In this document: piece by piece, positions 23,812 through 33,745 of the stretch
Layout: each line of letters begins with the position of its first letter
How positions within the stretch are numbered: the first letter of the stretch is position 1
Origin: an uncultured Veillonellaceae bacterium
GTDB lineage: Bacteria > Bacillota > Negativicutes > Veillonellales > Negativicoccaceae
DNA: 64,000 bases
Reading direction: 5' to 3'
Assembly: GCA_945876385.1 (NCBI GenBank)
Contig: CAMCNU010000007.1
Coordinates: 1 to 64,000, forward strand
Program-made: the position numbers and the translations under genes
Notes under the pieces: generated by a model
Databases searched by the model: none
What the model saw: the letters and a program-made list of their open reading frames with translations, nothing else
What the model was told of the DNA's origin: nothing

Positions 23812-24767
23812 TGACGCCGCGCACTTCTTCTACACGTGCGCTGACGGAGTCGGGAATGACGGTGGGGATCGCCGTCATTCTTTCGCTTATCGGTATCTAT
23901 GTGCCGCTGTTGTCGACGGTGGCGCTGCTGGTTTGGCCGGCGCCGATTGCGTTTCTCGGCGTGCGCCACGGGATGCGTTGGTCGTCGATGGCGGTCGCGG
24001 CCGCGATGGCGATTTTGATGATGACGGTCGGGCCGGTGCTGGCGACGGGAATCGGGCTCTTGTTCGGCACGATGGGGATCGCACTCGGTGAAGGCTATCG
24101 CCGCCGTTGGGGCGGGGGACGGCTCATGCTGGTGACGATGACGGTGTTTTTGCTCGGGTTTGCGATGCAATTTTTCCTGTCGTTGTACGTCATGGGGGTG
24201 AATATTTTCGAGTTGTACCAGCAGACGATGGCGCAGGCGACGGAGCAGGCGTTCCGGACGCTGGACTCGATGGGGTATAATTCCGTCGAGCTCAAGCAGG
24301 CCAAAGACGCCTACTTGGCGCAGCAGGCACAAATCAAGCTGCTGATGCCCTTTGTCGTCATCTCCGCGGGCGCGATGATGGCGTATCTCAATATTCTGAT
24401 TTCCCGTGCGGTGTTGCGCCGCTTGCGCATCGATATTCCGCCGTTTCCGCCGGTCGCGGAATGGGAAATGCCGCGGGCGACGCTGTATGTGTATGTAGCG
24501 GCGATACTGGTCGGGTACTTCGGGGCGGACTTCGGTGCGGCGGCGGAGATTGTCACGACCAATATCAAGGTCGCTTGTATGTATATGCTGTGGGTGCAGG
24601 GCGTGGCCGTACTGTTTTGGTGGGTGCGCCGCTTCCCGCAGTGGAAATGGTTGCGTTGGGTCGGTCTGGTATTGAGCGTCTTCGTGCCGATGGTGATGGC
24701 GATGCTCTTCTTTGCCGGACTGATCGACATGGCGATTAATTATCGCAAACGGCGACAATATCGCTGA
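23811..24767 (+). CDS. YybS-like membrane protein (DUF2232)
   Basis: A 318-residue multipass protein with about eight helices, in the position occupied by yybS in Bacillus, upstream of the GdpP homologue. The DUF2232 pattern of a hydrophobic N-terminal half, a central polar helix (about 140-165) and a second membrane block fits. It may be a solute-binding membrane component related to ECF S proteins, but function is unproven. The ATG overlaps the RNase J stop (TAATG), which shows translational coupling. Confidence 0.8.
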   Translation: MTPRTSSTRALTESGMTVGIAVILSLIGIYVPLLSTVALLVWPAPIAFLGVRHGMRWSSMAVAAAMAILMMTVGPVLATGIGLLFGTMGIALGEGYRRRWGGGRLMLVTMTVFLLGFAMQFFLSLYVMGVNIFELYQQTMAQATEQAFRTLDSMGYNSVELKQAKDAYLAQQAQIKLLMPFVVISAGAMMAYLNILISRAVLRRLRIDIPPFPPVAEWEMPRATLYVYVAAILVGYFGADFGAAAEIVTTNIKVACMYMLWVQGVAVLFWWVRRFPQWKWLRWVGLVLSVFVPMVMAMLFFAGLIDMAINYRKRRQYR

Positions 24768-24806
24768 GGCGATGGTCGCCGCCGCGTAAGGCGGTAAGGG
24801 GGAACT

Positions 24807-26795
24807 ATGGAACTGCGCGACATTTGGCGCAAACGTCGCGGTGAGAGGGTGTACGGCGGTATGATTGTCGCCCTGCTCGGCGTGATTGCTTGCTTTAATC
24901 CGATTGTGGCGGTGCTCAGTGCGATTTTGGCGGTGGGCGTATACTGGATGCTCAAAAAGACGCAATCCGATCAGGATGAGCAGATTAATGCGTACTTGGA
25001 CAGTGTCTCGACGGGCGTGACGGAAGCGTCCAGCTATGCGATTCGCAACTTGCCTATCGGGATTGCCATCATCGACCAAAAAAGTCACTTGGTTTGGGGC
25101 AACTCCGTTTTTCGCGATTGGCTGGAGGATATCGAAGAAGGCGAACGCCTGCAAAAAATCGTACCGGATACGCAGTTGGCCAAGCTGTGGGGCAAATCGG
25201 GGCATTTCTTTACGCGGATTAAGGATGCGCATTATCGGGTGATTTACAAATACCTGGATTTGCGCGACCGTCCGGACGGTGATGAAGGCTACCTGTTGCT
25301 GTACTTTGACGACATCACGGAAGCCGAAGAGCGCAGGCAGGCCTGCGAAGCGGCCATGCCGGCGTTTTGCTATATCCAAATCGACAATCTGACGGAAATC
25401 ACGTCGGAGTTGACGGAAGTCCAGCGTTCCGCGCTGTGGTCGGAGGTCAATACGTGCGTGTTGGATACATTCGACCGTTTGGACGGGTTTATCAAAAGCT
25501 ACAGCAACAATAACTACATCGCCTGCATCAGCCGGGCGTCGCTCGATCGGTTGATGGCGACGAATTTCGACATTCTCGACAAGGTGCGCGCAATTCACAC
25601 CGTCAACCGGATTCCGGTGACGCTCAGTATCGGCTGCGCCTATCATGAAGGCGCATTCCGGGAGCAGGCGGAGCAGTCGCGGCTCAGTCTGGATTTGGCA
25701 CTCGGTCGCGGCGGCGATCAGGCGGTCGTGCGCTTATCCGAGGATACGAAGACATTCGGCGGCAAGAGTAAGGCCGTCGAAAAAAATACGCGCGTGCGTG
25801 CACGTGTGGTCGCGCAGGCGTTGCGGGAGCTGGTCGGCCAGGCGGACAATGTCCTCGTCATGGGGCATGCGTCCGAGGACTATGACGCGCTCGGTGCGGC
25901 GCTCGGTGTCGCACATATGGCGCGAATCGTGGGGACGCCGGTGCATATCGTCGTCAGCCCGCAACGGCAAAATGTCGAAAAAATGCTCAAAATGGTGGCG
26001 GGTGACCCGCAATTGGCTCCGTTGATTATCGGGGTAGACGAGGCGGAGGCGTATTGCACGCCGAATGCGATGCTCTTTGTCGTCGATGCGCATCGGCCGG
26101 AGATGCTCGCCATGCCGGAGTTGGTGGAGCGGGTACAGACCCGGGTGGTCATCGACCACCACCGGCGCAGTAATGCGTTCGTGCCGAACCCGATTATTAC
26201 GTACTTGGAACCGTCCAGCTCGTCGGCCAGTGAATTGGTCACGGAGTTGCTCCAATATTTCTCCGACGATGTCGATTTGAATGAAGTCGAAGCATCGGCA
26301 CTGTATGCGGGATTGGTTGTCGATACGAAAAACTTTGCGCAGGCGACGGGTATCCGCACCTTTGATGCCGCCAGCTACTTGCGACGCAGCGGGGCGAATA
26401 CCGAGTTGGTGCACGATCTGTTTGCGATACATTTCGATGCGATGCGGATGCGGGCGCAGATTTTGGCGAAAGCCGAGCGCATTGACGATGATATCGTCTG
26501 CGCGACGATTCCGGATGATACGCCGCATGCCCAGATTTTGGCGGGGCAAATTGCCGATTCGTTGGTGACGACGGAAGGCATTCATACGAGTTTTACCATT
26601 TATTACAATGGCGAAGGATACAGCGTGTCCGCGCGCTCCGACGGTGAAATCAGCGTCCAGTTGGCGATGGAAGCCATCGGCGGCGGGGGACATCAGACAG
26701 TGGCGGCGGCGAAATTTACGGATCGCACGCCGGCGGAAATCCGCGATATGGTAGTGGCCGCGATTCGGGCCCAAAAGAAAGGAGAATCATCATGA
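24807..26795 (+). CDS. gdpP: c-di-AMP phosphodiesterase GdpP
   Basis: GdpP hydrolyses cyclic di-AMP, a regulator of potassium, osmotic and wall homeostasis. Domain order over 662 residues is: two membrane helices (about 18-50), a PAS-like sensor (about 60-150), a degenerate GGDEF domain (about 170-300), and DHH-DHHA1 from about 345. Catalytic motifs seen are [11 protein letters not shown] (353-363), the DHH triplet at 450-452 and the closing [10 protein letters not shown]. The preceding gene is YybS-like and the next is rplI, the same neighbourhood as Bacillus yybT. AAGGGGGAACT precedes the ATG. Its stop overlaps the rplI start. Confidence 0.95.
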   Translation: MELRDIWRKRRGERVYGGMIVALLGVIACFNPIVAVLSAILAVGVYWMLKKTQSDQDEQINAYLDSVSTGVTEASSYAIRNLPIGIAIIDQKSHLVWGNSVFRDWLEDIEEGERLQKIVPDTQLAKLWGKSGHFFTRIKDAHYRVIYKYLDLRDRPDGDEGYLLLYFDDITEAEERRQACEAAMPAFCYIQIDNLTEITSELTEVQRSALWSEVNTCVLDTFDRLDGFIKSYSNNNYIACISRASLDRLMATNFDILDKVRAIHTVNRIPVTLSIGCAYHEGAFREQAEQSRLSLDLALGRGGDQAVVRLSEDTKTFGGKSKAVEKNTRVRARVVAQALRELVGQADNVLVMGHASEDYDALGAALGVAHMARIVGTPVHIVVSPQRQNVEKMLKMVAGDPQLAPLIIGVDEAEAYCTPNAMLFVVDAHRPEMLAMPELVERVQTRVVIDHHRRSNAFVPNPIITYLEPSSSSASELVTELLQYFSDDVDLNEVEASALYAGLVVDTKNFAQATGIRTFDAASYLRRSGANTELVHDLFAIHFDAMRMRAQILAKAERIDDDIVCATIPDDTPHAQILAGQIADSLVTTEGIHTSFTIYYNGEGYSVSARSDGEISVQLAMEAIGGGGHQTVAAAKFTDRTPAEIRDMVVAAIRAQKKGESS

Positions 26796-27241
26796 AAGTC
26801 GTGTTGTTGCAAGATGTCAAAAAAGTCGGCAAGGCGGGAGAAATCGTCGAGGTGGCCGACGGCTACGGCCGCAATTTCCTGATTCGCAAGGGACTCGCGG
26901 CGGAAGGGACGAAGGAAAATCTCAACGACGCCAAACAAAAAATGGCGGCACGCGCCCACAAGCGCCAAGTCGCCAATGACGAAGCGGTGATTTTGGCGGC
27001 GGAACTTAAAAAGGTGGAAGTCACCGTCGGCCTGAAACTCGGCGCGGACGGTCGCGCGTTTAATTCCATCACGGCGCAGGTCATCAGCGCGGCGTTGAAA
27101 GAGGCGTATGACTTGGATGTCGACAAAAAGAAAATCGAATTGAAAGAGCCGCTCAAGACAGTGGGGACCTTTACCGTGCCGGTGCGGGTGCATCCGGAAA
27201 TCACGGGTGAAATCCGTGTCCATGTGGTGGCCGAGGAGTAA
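26792..27241 (+). CDS. rplI: 50S ribosomal protein L9
   Basis: L9 binds 23S rRNA near the L1 stalk base and spans to the next ribosome. The 149-residue protein has the two-domain family pattern: [19 protein letters not shown] and [13 protein letters not shown] at the N-terminus, a long connecting helix, and a C-terminal domain ending in [10 protein letters not shown]. The start overlaps the gdpP stop as ATGA, with AAAGGAGAATCATC as ribosome site. Confidence 0.97.
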   Translation: MKVVLLQDVKKVGKAGEIVEVADGYGRNFLIRKGLAAEGTKENLNDAKQKMAARAHKRQVANDEAVILAAELKKVEVTVGLKLGADGRAFNSITAQVISAALKEAYDLDVDKKKIELKEPLKTVGTFTVPVRVHPEITGEIRVHVVAEE

Positions 27242-27243
27242 TC

Positions 27244-29157
27244 GTGAAGGATTTGCTGGAACGCTTCCGTGAGCGGCGGGCGAATATGAGCACCCGCTCG
27301 GAAGAGGAATTGCGCCGGGAAATCAATGCGCTGTGCGGGATATTTGCCGGCATGATCGGCGCGGAACGAATCGTGCTGGAGGCCGGCCGCTATAATGCGC
27401 TGGCGTACTTGCACACGGATAATCCGCGTGAACGGCTGGCGGGATTGGCGCGGATGGTCTTTGAGGAGGATGACATTCCGGTGCCGAGTGCGGCGGAAGT
27501 GTCGGAGTTGCTGGAACGCACGGAAGACCGGCTGACGGATTTGTTGATTCAGCAGGCGGTCGAAGAGCGTCTGGAAAACAAGGTCAACGACCGCATCGAA
27601 GAGCGCAATCAGGAATATATGCGGGAGCTGCGGCTGCAGATTTTGGCGGAGGAAACCGGTGAAACGGAGACGCCGCGGACGCGCGAGAAATTGCGTGAGC
27701 TCGAGGCCAAGGAGAAGGTCAGCCTGACGACGACGGTAGCGGCGCAAGTACGGCCGCAGGCGCTCGCGGAGATTGTCGGGCAGGAAGAAGCGGTGGCGGC
27801 GATGATGGCCAAGGTCGCGACGCGCTATCCCCAGCATTTGATTTTGTACGGCCCGCCGGGAGTCGGCAAGACGACGGCGGCACGGCTGGTGCTGGAAGCG
27901 GCCAAAGGAGTTGCCTTTACACCCTTTGGCGAGGACGCGCCGTTTGTCGAAGCGGACGGCACGACATTGCGCTGGGATCCGCGTGATATTACCAATCCGC
28001 TTATCGGCTCGGTGCATGATCCGATTTATCAGGGGGCGCAGCGCGAACTGGCGGATCAGGGCGTGCCGGAGCCGAAACCGGGGCTGGTGACGAAGGCGCA
28101 CGGGGGCATTTTGTTTATCGATGAAATCGGCGAGATGGACCCGATGCTGCTCAACAAGCTGCTCAAGGTGCTCGAGGACAAGCGCGTGTATTTTGAGTCC
28201 GCGTATTATAACGAAGACGACCCGCAAGTCGCGGAATATATCCGCCGCTTGTTTCGTGACGGTGCACCGGCGGATTTTATTCTCGTCGGGGCGACAACCC
28301 GATTGCCGGAGGAAATCAGTCCGGCGATTCGTTCACGCTGTGCGGAAGTGTACTTTGCGCCGCTGTCGCCGACGGAGGTGGAGCGCATCGTCGTGCGGGC
28401 GGCGGCCAAGCTTGCGGCGACGGTGGACGATGACGTGGCACCGGCGATTGCCGCCTATACGGAAGAAGGCCGTAAGGCGGTCAACTTGCTGGCGGATGCG
28501 TACGGGATGGCCCTGTATGAAGGCGGCGACCCCCGAGCGGTGCATGTCACCGCGGCGCATGTCCGCCGCGTGGCACGGACGGCGCATTTGACGCCGGAGC
28601 GGCGCGAGGTGGCGTCGTCTGCGCGGCGTATCGGGCATGTATTCGGTCTGGGCGTGGCGGGGTATCGCGGCGCGACGATTGAGGTCGAAGCGGCGGCGAT
28701 GCCGGCGCGGGAAGCCGGCAAGGGCAAGGTACGGTTCAACAGTACCGCGGGCTCGATGGCCAAGGATTCGGTATTCAATGCGACGGCGGTGTTGCGCATG
28801 TTGACGGGGCAAGATGCCGACGCGTACGATATCCATGTCAATGTCATCGGCGGCGGTCAAATCGACGGTCCGTCGGCGGGGACGGCGATTGCCTGTGCGG
28901 TGATGTCGGCGGTGACGCAGACGCCGTTGCGGCAAGATGTCGCCCTGACGGGAGAAATCTCGCTCAGCGGTGCGGTGAAACCGATCGGCGGGGTGCGGGA
29001 AAAAGCGTACGGCGCGGCGCGCGCCGGTATGAAAAAAATGCTGATTCCGATTGAGAATACCGACGAGATTGACAACGCGTATGCCGGAATGCGGATTGTC
29101 CGGATCGCTACGGTGCAGGATGCGTGGCGGGAATTGACGGAGGACGACGATGATTAA
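27244..29157 (+). CDS. Lon-family ATP-dependent protease (LonC-like)
   Basis: This 637-residue protein carries an atypical N-terminal coiled-coil (about 1-170, glutamate- and arginine-rich) in place of the Lon substrate domain, an AAA+ module with Walker A GPPGVGKT (203-210) and Walker B GGILFIDEIGE, then a Lon peptidase domain with Ser544 in DGPSAGTA and Lys587 in GVREKAYG. That layout fits the LonC-type family found between rplI and dnaB in several Firmicutes. The start is GTG at 27244, with GAGGAG in the end of rplI. It overlaps dnaB by 8 bases. Confidence 0.88.
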   Translation: MKDLLERFRERRANMSTRSEEELRREINALCGIFAGMIGAERIVLEAGRYNALAYLHTDNPRERLAGLARMVFEEDDIPVPSAAEVSELLERTEDRLTDLLIQQAVEERLENKVNDRIEERNQEYMRELRLQILAEETGETETPRTREKLRELEAKEKVSLTTTVAAQVRPQALAEIVGQEEAVAAMMAKVATRYPQHLILYGPPGVGKTTAARLVLEAAKGVAFTPFGEDAPFVEADGTTLRWDPRDITNPLIGSVHDPIYQGAQRELADQGVPEPKPGLVTKAHGGILFIDEIGEMDPMLLNKLLKVLEDKRVYFESAYYNEDDPQVAEYIRRLFRDGAPADFILVGATTRLPEEISPAIRSRCAEVYFAPLSPTEVERIVVRAAAKLAATVDDDVAPAIAAYTEEGRKAVNLLADAYGMALYEGGDPRAVHVTAAHVRRVARTAHLTPERREVASSARRIGHVFGLGVAGYRGATIEVEAAAMPAREAGKGKVRFNSTAGSMAKDSVFNATAVLRMLTGQDADAYDIHVNVIGGGQIDGPSAGTAIACAVMSAVTQTPLRQDVALTGEISLSGAVKPIGGVREKAYGAARAGMKKMLIPIENTDEIDNAYAGMRIVRIATVQDAWRELTEDDDD

Positions 29158-30511
29158 GGGAGTACCGCCCCAAAATATCGATGCGGAGCTGGCCGTACTC
29201 GGTGCGATGATGCTCAACAAAGATGCCGCGATTACGGGGACGGACATGTTGCGCAGTTCCGATTTTTATCGGGAAGCGAATGCGGTCATTTTTGAGGCGA
29301 TTCGCAATTTGCAATTTGCCGGCGACAGTATCGATATCCTGACGGTGGCGGAAGAATTACGCCGATTGGGACAGCTCGACAGTGTCGGCGGCCTGTCCTA
29401 TGTGACGGATTTGCCGAACCATGTGCTGGCGGCGAGCGATATCGCCCGTCATGCCGTCATCGTGCAGGAAAAAGCCCGCCTGCGCAACTTGATTACGGCG
29501 GCGGACACGACGGCGGCCGAGGCCTATGCGGCGGAAAACGATGTCGAAGATATTATCGATGCGGCGGAGCGGCGCATCTTGGAAGTCGCCAAAGACGATC
29601 GCCGGCAAGAGATGTCGCCACTGGGCGAAGTCCTGCAGACGGAGCTCGAGCAAATCAGCCAAAAATATCATAACAAGAGCGGTATCACGGGCTTGGCGAC
29701 GGGGTTTGCCGATTGGGACCGCTTGACCAGCGGCCTGCAGAAGTCCGACTTGATTTTGATTGCGGCGCGGCCGTCCATGGGCAAGACCGCGTTTACGCTC
29801 AATATCGCCGGGCATGTGGCGTTGCGCTTGAACAAGACGGTCGCGTTTTTCTCGCTGGAAATGTCCAAAGAACAATTGGTACAGCGACTGTTGTGTTCGA
29901 CGGCGCTCATCGATTCGGCCAAGCTTCGCACCGGCCAGCTGTCGACCAATGAAGAGTGGGAGAAATTGACCAACGCGGCGACGGTGCTGTACGGTGCGCC
30001 GTTGTATATCGACGACACGCCCGGAATTACGGTGACGGAAATGCGCTCGAAAGCACGCCGCCTGCAAGCGGAAAAGGGATTGGATCTGGTGGTGGTCGAC
30101 TACTTGCAGTTGATGCAGGGACGTGTCAACAGTCGCAGTGAAAACCGCCAGCAGGAAATCTCGGATATTTCCCGCTCGCTCAAAGGCTTGGCGCGGGAGC
30201 TGAAAGTCCCCGTGATTGCGTTATCGCAGCTCAGCCGCAGCGTGGAATCGCGGCAGGTGAAGCGGCCGATGCTGAGCGACTTGCGCGAGTCGGGTTCGCT
30301 AGAGCAGGATGCGGATATCGTGGCGTTTTTGTATCGGGAAGGGTACTACCAGCCGGAGGAAAACGACGCAAGTAAAAATATTACCGAAGTGATTATCGCC
30401 AAGCACCGCAACGGCGCCACCGGTGCGATTCAGTTGTACTTCCACGGGCAATGGACGCGATTTGTCGACATGACATCGCGGCAGGATCAAGGCCCGATGG
30501 CGGGCGAATAA
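29150..30511 (+). CDS. dnaB: Replicative DNA helicase DnaB
   Basis: The hexameric replication-fork helicase, 453 residues. It has an N-terminal helical domain (about 1-105), a linker, and a RecA-like C-terminal domain with Walker A ARPSMGKT (206-213), the DLVVVDYLQLM Walker B, and SQLSRSVESR and RPMLSDLRESGSLEQDAD as late signatures. There is no intein. It begins MIKGVPPQNIDAELAVLGAM, typical of the family; the ribosome site GGAGGACG lies in the preceding gene. It ends the replication-proteolysis part of the run, 4 bases before the uracil-DNA glycosylase gene. Confidence 0.97.
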   Translation: MIKGVPPQNIDAELAVLGAMMLNKDAAITGTDMLRSSDFYREANAVIFEAIRNLQFAGDSIDILTVAEELRRLGQLDSVGGLSYVTDLPNHVLAASDIARHAVIVQEKARLRNLITAADTTAAEAYAAENDVEDIIDAAERRILEVAKDDRRQEMSPLGEVLQTELEQISQKYHNKSGITGLATGFADWDRLTSGLQKSDLILIAARPSMGKTAFTLNIAGHVALRLNKTVAFFSLEMSKEQLVQRLLCSTALIDSAKLRTGQLSTNEEWEKLTNAATVLYGAPLYIDDTPGITVTEMRSKARRLQAEKGLDLVVVDYLQLMQGRVNSRSENRQQEISDISRSLKGLARELKVPVIALSQLSRSVESRQVKRPMLSDLRESGSLEQDADIVAFLYREGYYQPEENDASKNITEVIIAKHRNGATGAIQLYFHGQWTRFVDMTSRQDQGPMAGE

Positions 30512-30515
30512 GACC

Positions 30516-31250
30516 ATGGAAGAAGGAAATCTCTTTGCGTCGCCGCCGGCGGCTGTAGCCGATGATTGGCAGGCGGCTTTGGCGGCATGTCGGGATTGCC
30601 CGCTGTGCCGGGAAGGCAATCGCGGCCCGACCGGCTATACGGGACCGCTTTCGGCGCCGCTGATGATTGTCGGTGAAGGGCCGGGCGCTGTGGAAGACGA
30701 ATACGGTGTGCCGCTGGTCGGACCGAGCGGAGAACTGCTCAATCGGGCGTTGGCGTCTGTCGGCATCAGTCGCGAGGCGGTGTATGTGACGAATGTCATC
30801 AAATGTCGCCCGCGCGGCAACCGGACACCGACGCCGGCGGAAGGACTGCATTGTGCACGGCGGTGGTTGTTGCAGGAGATAGGGGCGGTCAACCCCGTCG
30901 CCATTCTGGCCTTGGGCAAGGCCGCGTTGACATTTTTTGCGGCACCGTTTGCCAAGACCGCGCCGGGCATCGTCAGACGTCGGGGGACATGGATTGACTG
31001 GGCGGGGATGGACGGTGTGGCCGGGCGGCCGGTCATGCCGACGTTTCACCCCGCCTACCTGCTGCGCTTGCACGGACGCGAAGAAGTCCGCGCCAAATGG
31101 CAGGTATATGATGATTTGCAGGCCGTGAAAGCGCGTGTGGAGACCGCCGTCGGGACAGTTGCCTGGGGCGGCGCGACACCGCCCGATTGGCGGCGGCAGT
31201 GGGATACCGCACGGGCGATGCGGATGCAACGGAAAGGAGAAGGTCGATGA
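30516..31250 (+). CDS. Family 4-type uracil-DNA glycosylase
   Basis: This iron-sulfur uracil-DNA glycosylase removes uracil arising by cytosine deamination. Motif 1 is GEGPGAVEDEYG, and the leaving-group motif is HPAYLLR. Cys25, Cys28 and Cys31 (CRDCPLC) and later cysteines in VIKCRPRG and LHCARRW offer more than the four Fe-S ligands usually needed. At 244 residues it is slightly long, with an extra basic tail after about residue 205. It sits just after dnaB and its stop overlaps the next start (ATGA). Confidence 0.9.
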   Translation: MEEGNLFASPPAAVADDWQAALAACRDCPLCREGNRGPTGYTGPLSAPLMIVGEGPGAVEDEYGVPLVGPSGELLNRALASVGISREAVYVTNVIKCRPRGNRTPTPAEGLHCARRWLLQEIGAVNPVAILALGKAALTFFAAPFAKTAPGIVRRRGTWIDWAGMDGVAGRPVMPTFHPAYLLRLHGREEVRAKWQVYDDLQAVKARVETAVGTVAWGGATPPDWRRQWDTARAMRMQRKGEGR

Positions 31251-32014
31251 GTCGGTCGCTCGCGTTTGATTCGGAGCTGGCGTCGGGCAAACCGCGCAGT
31301 GCCCGTCACGATCCGTGCCCGTTTTGTGCGCGTGAGCAGCTGACGGATATTTTGGCGGAGGAAGACGACCGGATTTGGCTCAAAAATAAGTACCCCGTCT
31401 TGCGCGATACCGAAATGACCGTGGTCGTGGAGACGGCGGCGCATGAGGGGGATATTACGAATTATACGCCTGCGGCTTGGCAGCGGATTTTGGCGTTCGC
31501 TTGGGACAAGTGGCAACGGATGTCGGCGCAGGGGCGGTTTCGTTCCGTGATTTTGTATCGCAATTTCGGTCCGGTATCCGGCGGCAGCATTCGTCATCCG
31601 CACATGCAGATTATCGGTCTGAAAGCGATTGACTACATGCAGGCCGTGCGGCCGTCGCAATTGGACGGGGCGGTGCTGTGGGAAGACGGCGACGTGCGGG
31701 TGACGTTGTCGGATGACCCTGTCGGCGGCTTTCACGAGTTCAATTTCCGCTTGGAGAAAGAGCGCAGCCTGGCGGTTTGGGCGGATCGGATTCGCGAGCT
31801 GGTCTGTCACGTGACTTCGCCGGCAGGCGGCACGTGTGACAGCTATAATTTATTCTTTTATCCGGCGGCGCAGGGAGTGTGTAAAGTCGTGCCGCGCGGT
31901 GTGACCGGCCCGTTGTTGATGGGATACGGCCTGACGCAGGCGCCGGCAGCCGCCGAGCAAGAACGCGTGCGGCGGGAACTGGCCTCGATTTGGGGCGGGC
32001 AGAGAGGTGAGTAA
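31247..32014 (+). CDS. DUF4931 protein, GalT/HIT-like fold
   Basis: The 255-residue protein resembles galactose-1-phosphate uridylyltransferase-related DUF4931 proteins. It has an early DPCPFC zinc-type motif (about 25-30), VVVETAAHEGD, and GGSIRHPHMQIIG, a His-x-His-x-Gln nucleotide-transfer or hydrolase signature of the HIT superfamily. The start at 31247 overlaps the glycosylase stop and follows AAAGGAGAAGG; an upstream in-frame codon would overlap that gene by 60 bases. Substrate is unknown, probably a nucleotide or sugar-nucleotide. Confidence 0.8.
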   Translation: MSRSLAFDSELASGKPRSARHDPCPFCAREQLTDILAEEDDRIWLKNKYPVLRDTEMTVVVETAAHEGDITNYTPAAWQRILAFAWDKWQRMSAQGRFRSVILYRNFGPVSGGSIRHPHMQIIGLKAIDYMQAVRPSQLDGAVLWEDGDVRVTLSDDPVGGFHEFNFRLEKERSLAVWADRIRELVCHVTSPAGGTCDSYNLFFYPAAQGVCKVVPRGVTGPLLMGYGLTQAPAAAEQERVRRELASIWGGQRGE

Positions 32015-32718
32015 TGAAGTTTTTTGCATTGAGCGATTTACATTTATCGGGAGATCCTCCCGCCAAACCGATGGACGTGTTCGGTCCGCACTGGGCGAAC
32101 CATCGGGAGAAAATCATCCGTGCCTGGCGCGATCGGGTGAGTGAGGACGATTATATTTTTATCGGCGGGGACATCTCGTGGGCGATGCGGCTGGAAGAAG
32201 CCGTTCCCGATTTGTACTTGTTGGCGGAGTTGCCGGGAACGAAGATTTTGTTGCGCGGCAATCATGATTACTGGTGGAGCAGCGTGGGGAAAATGACGCG
32301 GGTGACCGGCGGCAAGCTGCTCTTTTTGTACAATAATTTTATTCCGATCGGCGATGTGGCGCTTTGCGGGACGCGCGGCTGGATTGCGCCGGGCGATCAG
32401 CGGTTTACCGAGGCGGATGCGACGGTGTTTGCACGGGAGGTCAGCCGGCTGGATCGGTCGCTGGCGTTGGCGCGTGAGGCGGGCTATACCAAGTTGGTGG
32501 CGACGACACATTATCCGCCGTTCAACGAGCGCAAAGAGCCGACGGAGATGATGGAAACGGCGGCGCGTTACGGCGTGACACAGTATATTTACGGTCATCT
32601 GCACGACGAGCAGTCATTTCGGCAGGTGCCGCAGGAGTGTGACGGTATTCGCCTGTACTTGACGAGCGCGGATTATTTACAATTTGTACCGTTAGAGATA
32701 CCGCTTCCGCAGGTGTAA
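32014..32718 (+). CDS. Calcineurin-like metallophosphoesterase
   Basis: A 234-residue phosphoesterase with all five family blocks: SDLHL (Asp8, His10), GGDISW, LLRGNHDYWW, TTHYPPF and YGHLHDE. It belongs to the YkuE/YmdB-like predicted phosphohydrolases found in Firmicutes. Substrate is not known. The start overlaps the stop of the DUF4931 gene (TAATG), and a strong terminator follows, closing this long co-oriented run. Confidence 0.9.
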   Translation: MKFFALSDLHLSGDPPAKPMDVFGPHWANHREKIIRAWRDRVSEDDYIFIGGDISWAMRLEEAVPDLYLLAELPGTKILLRGNHDYWWSSVGKMTRVTGGKLLFLYNNFIPIGDVALCGTRGWIAPGDQRFTEADATVFAREVSRLDRSLALAREAGYTKLVATTHYPPFNERKEPTEMMETAARYGVTQYIYGHLHDEQSFRQVPQECDGIRLYLTSADYLQFVPLEIPLPQV

Positions 32719-32730
32719 GTGCAGCGGAAA

Positions 32731-32754
32731 AGCACCCGGTCGGGTGCTTTTTTT
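32731..32754 (+). terminator. Terminator closing the replication/repair run
   Basis: The stem AGCACCC/GGGTGCT (32731-32737 with 32742-32748) is followed by seven T. It almost abuts the next promoter. Confidence 0.88.
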
Positions 32755-32782
32755 GACGGTGTGCGGCGGGCAATGGTATACT
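32753..32782 (+). promoter_or_regulatory. Promoter of the 32807 gene
   Basis: TTGACG (32753-32758) and TATACT (32777-32782) are 18 bases apart. Confidence 0.6.
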
Positions 32783-32806
32783 CAACGTAGGAGAGGAGCG
32801 ATACAA

Positions 32807-33733
32807 ATGAAAAAAATATACGGATGGGCGCTGGTGCTGGCGGGGATGTTGGCCTTGCCGGTGGCGGCGCAAAGTGACGGCACGGGGTATACCCAGGCGG
32901 TCGGTACGGTGGTCAAGGTGACGGATACACAGCTGACGGTGAAGCTGCAGGACGGCACGGAAACCACGTGGGCGCGGCAAGATTTGCGCGAAGCGGATAC
33001 GGCGAGCGGAACATGGGGGACGCCGATTGTATGGCGGGAAGGCGACGAGCTGAAAGTATTCACGAAGGCGGGCAAAGAGGACGCGCGTCCGATTGCGGCG
33101 AAGTTGACCGGTGCGGTGTACGGCGTCGATGCGGACTACTTCCGCGATGACGGGGTGAGCGCCAATGAACGGTTATTGATAAACGGCTTGGCACGGACGA
33201 AAGTCACCGACGCGACGGGGCGCGAGATGCCCAAGGCGGCCGTATTGAATAACGATTTGCTGGTATTTTATACGATTGTGACCAGTTCATTGCCGCCGCA
33301 GACGGTACCGGACAAGGTGGTCGTGTTGTCGGAGACGGCGGCGGAAGCGGCCGCGCGGCAAGACGCCGTGGGGCAGGAAGACAAGGCGGAGTCGCCGCGC
33401 GTAGCAGCGGAGCCGCAACCTGCGCTGCCGACACCGACAGCCGATGCCATGCCGCGTCTGACGTCGGGAACGACGGTCGGTGAGGCGACAGTGTATCCTG
33501 TACGGGACATATTGACCCGTTGGGGGGCGGACATCGGCTGGCAAGCGGACCAGGAAGCGGTCGTGATTGATTGGCTCGGTCATCGTTACTTGTTGAGTAT
33601 TCCGCAAAAGACCTTGCAAATCGACGGCGAGGTGACATATCGGGTCGGCGCGGTGCACCTGGTCGACGGGGTGGCGCATGCCGATCGCGAAGTGTTTGCG
33701 GCGCTGTGGCAGTTGGGACAGCTGGATCGCTGA
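32807..33733 (+). CDS. Secreted protein with copper-amine-oxidase-N-like domain
   Basis: The 308-residue precursor has a signal peptide ending LPVAAQS (about residue 22). The mature part has a beta-rich domain (about 25-145) with a KVTDTQLTVKLQDGTETTW strand pair, a proline/glutamate-rich linker (about 175-220), then a C-terminal domain reading YPVRDILTRWGADIGW and a paired strand AVVIDWLGHRYLL, characteristic of the copper-amine-oxidase N-terminal (stalk) domain common in cell-surface proteins of this group. No copper site is implied. GGAGAGGAGCG precedes the ATG. Function in the envelope is likely structural or adhesive; I cannot be more exact. Confidence 0.8.
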   Translation: MKKIYGWALVLAGMLALPVAAQSDGTGYTQAVGTVVKVTDTQLTVKLQDGTETTWARQDLREADTASGTWGTPIVWREGDELKVFTKAGKEDARPIAAKLTGAVYGVDADYFRDDGVSANERLLINGLARTKVTDATGREMPKAAVLNNDLLVFYTIVTSSLPPQTVPDKVVVLSETAAEAAARQDAVGQEDKAESPRVAAEPQPALPTPTADAMPRLTSGTTVGEATVYPVRDILTRWGADIGWQADQEAVVIDWLGHRYLLSIPQKTLQIDGEVTYRVGAVHLVDGVAHADREVFAALWQLGQLDR

Positions 33734-33745
33734 CGGCGGTGGCAG

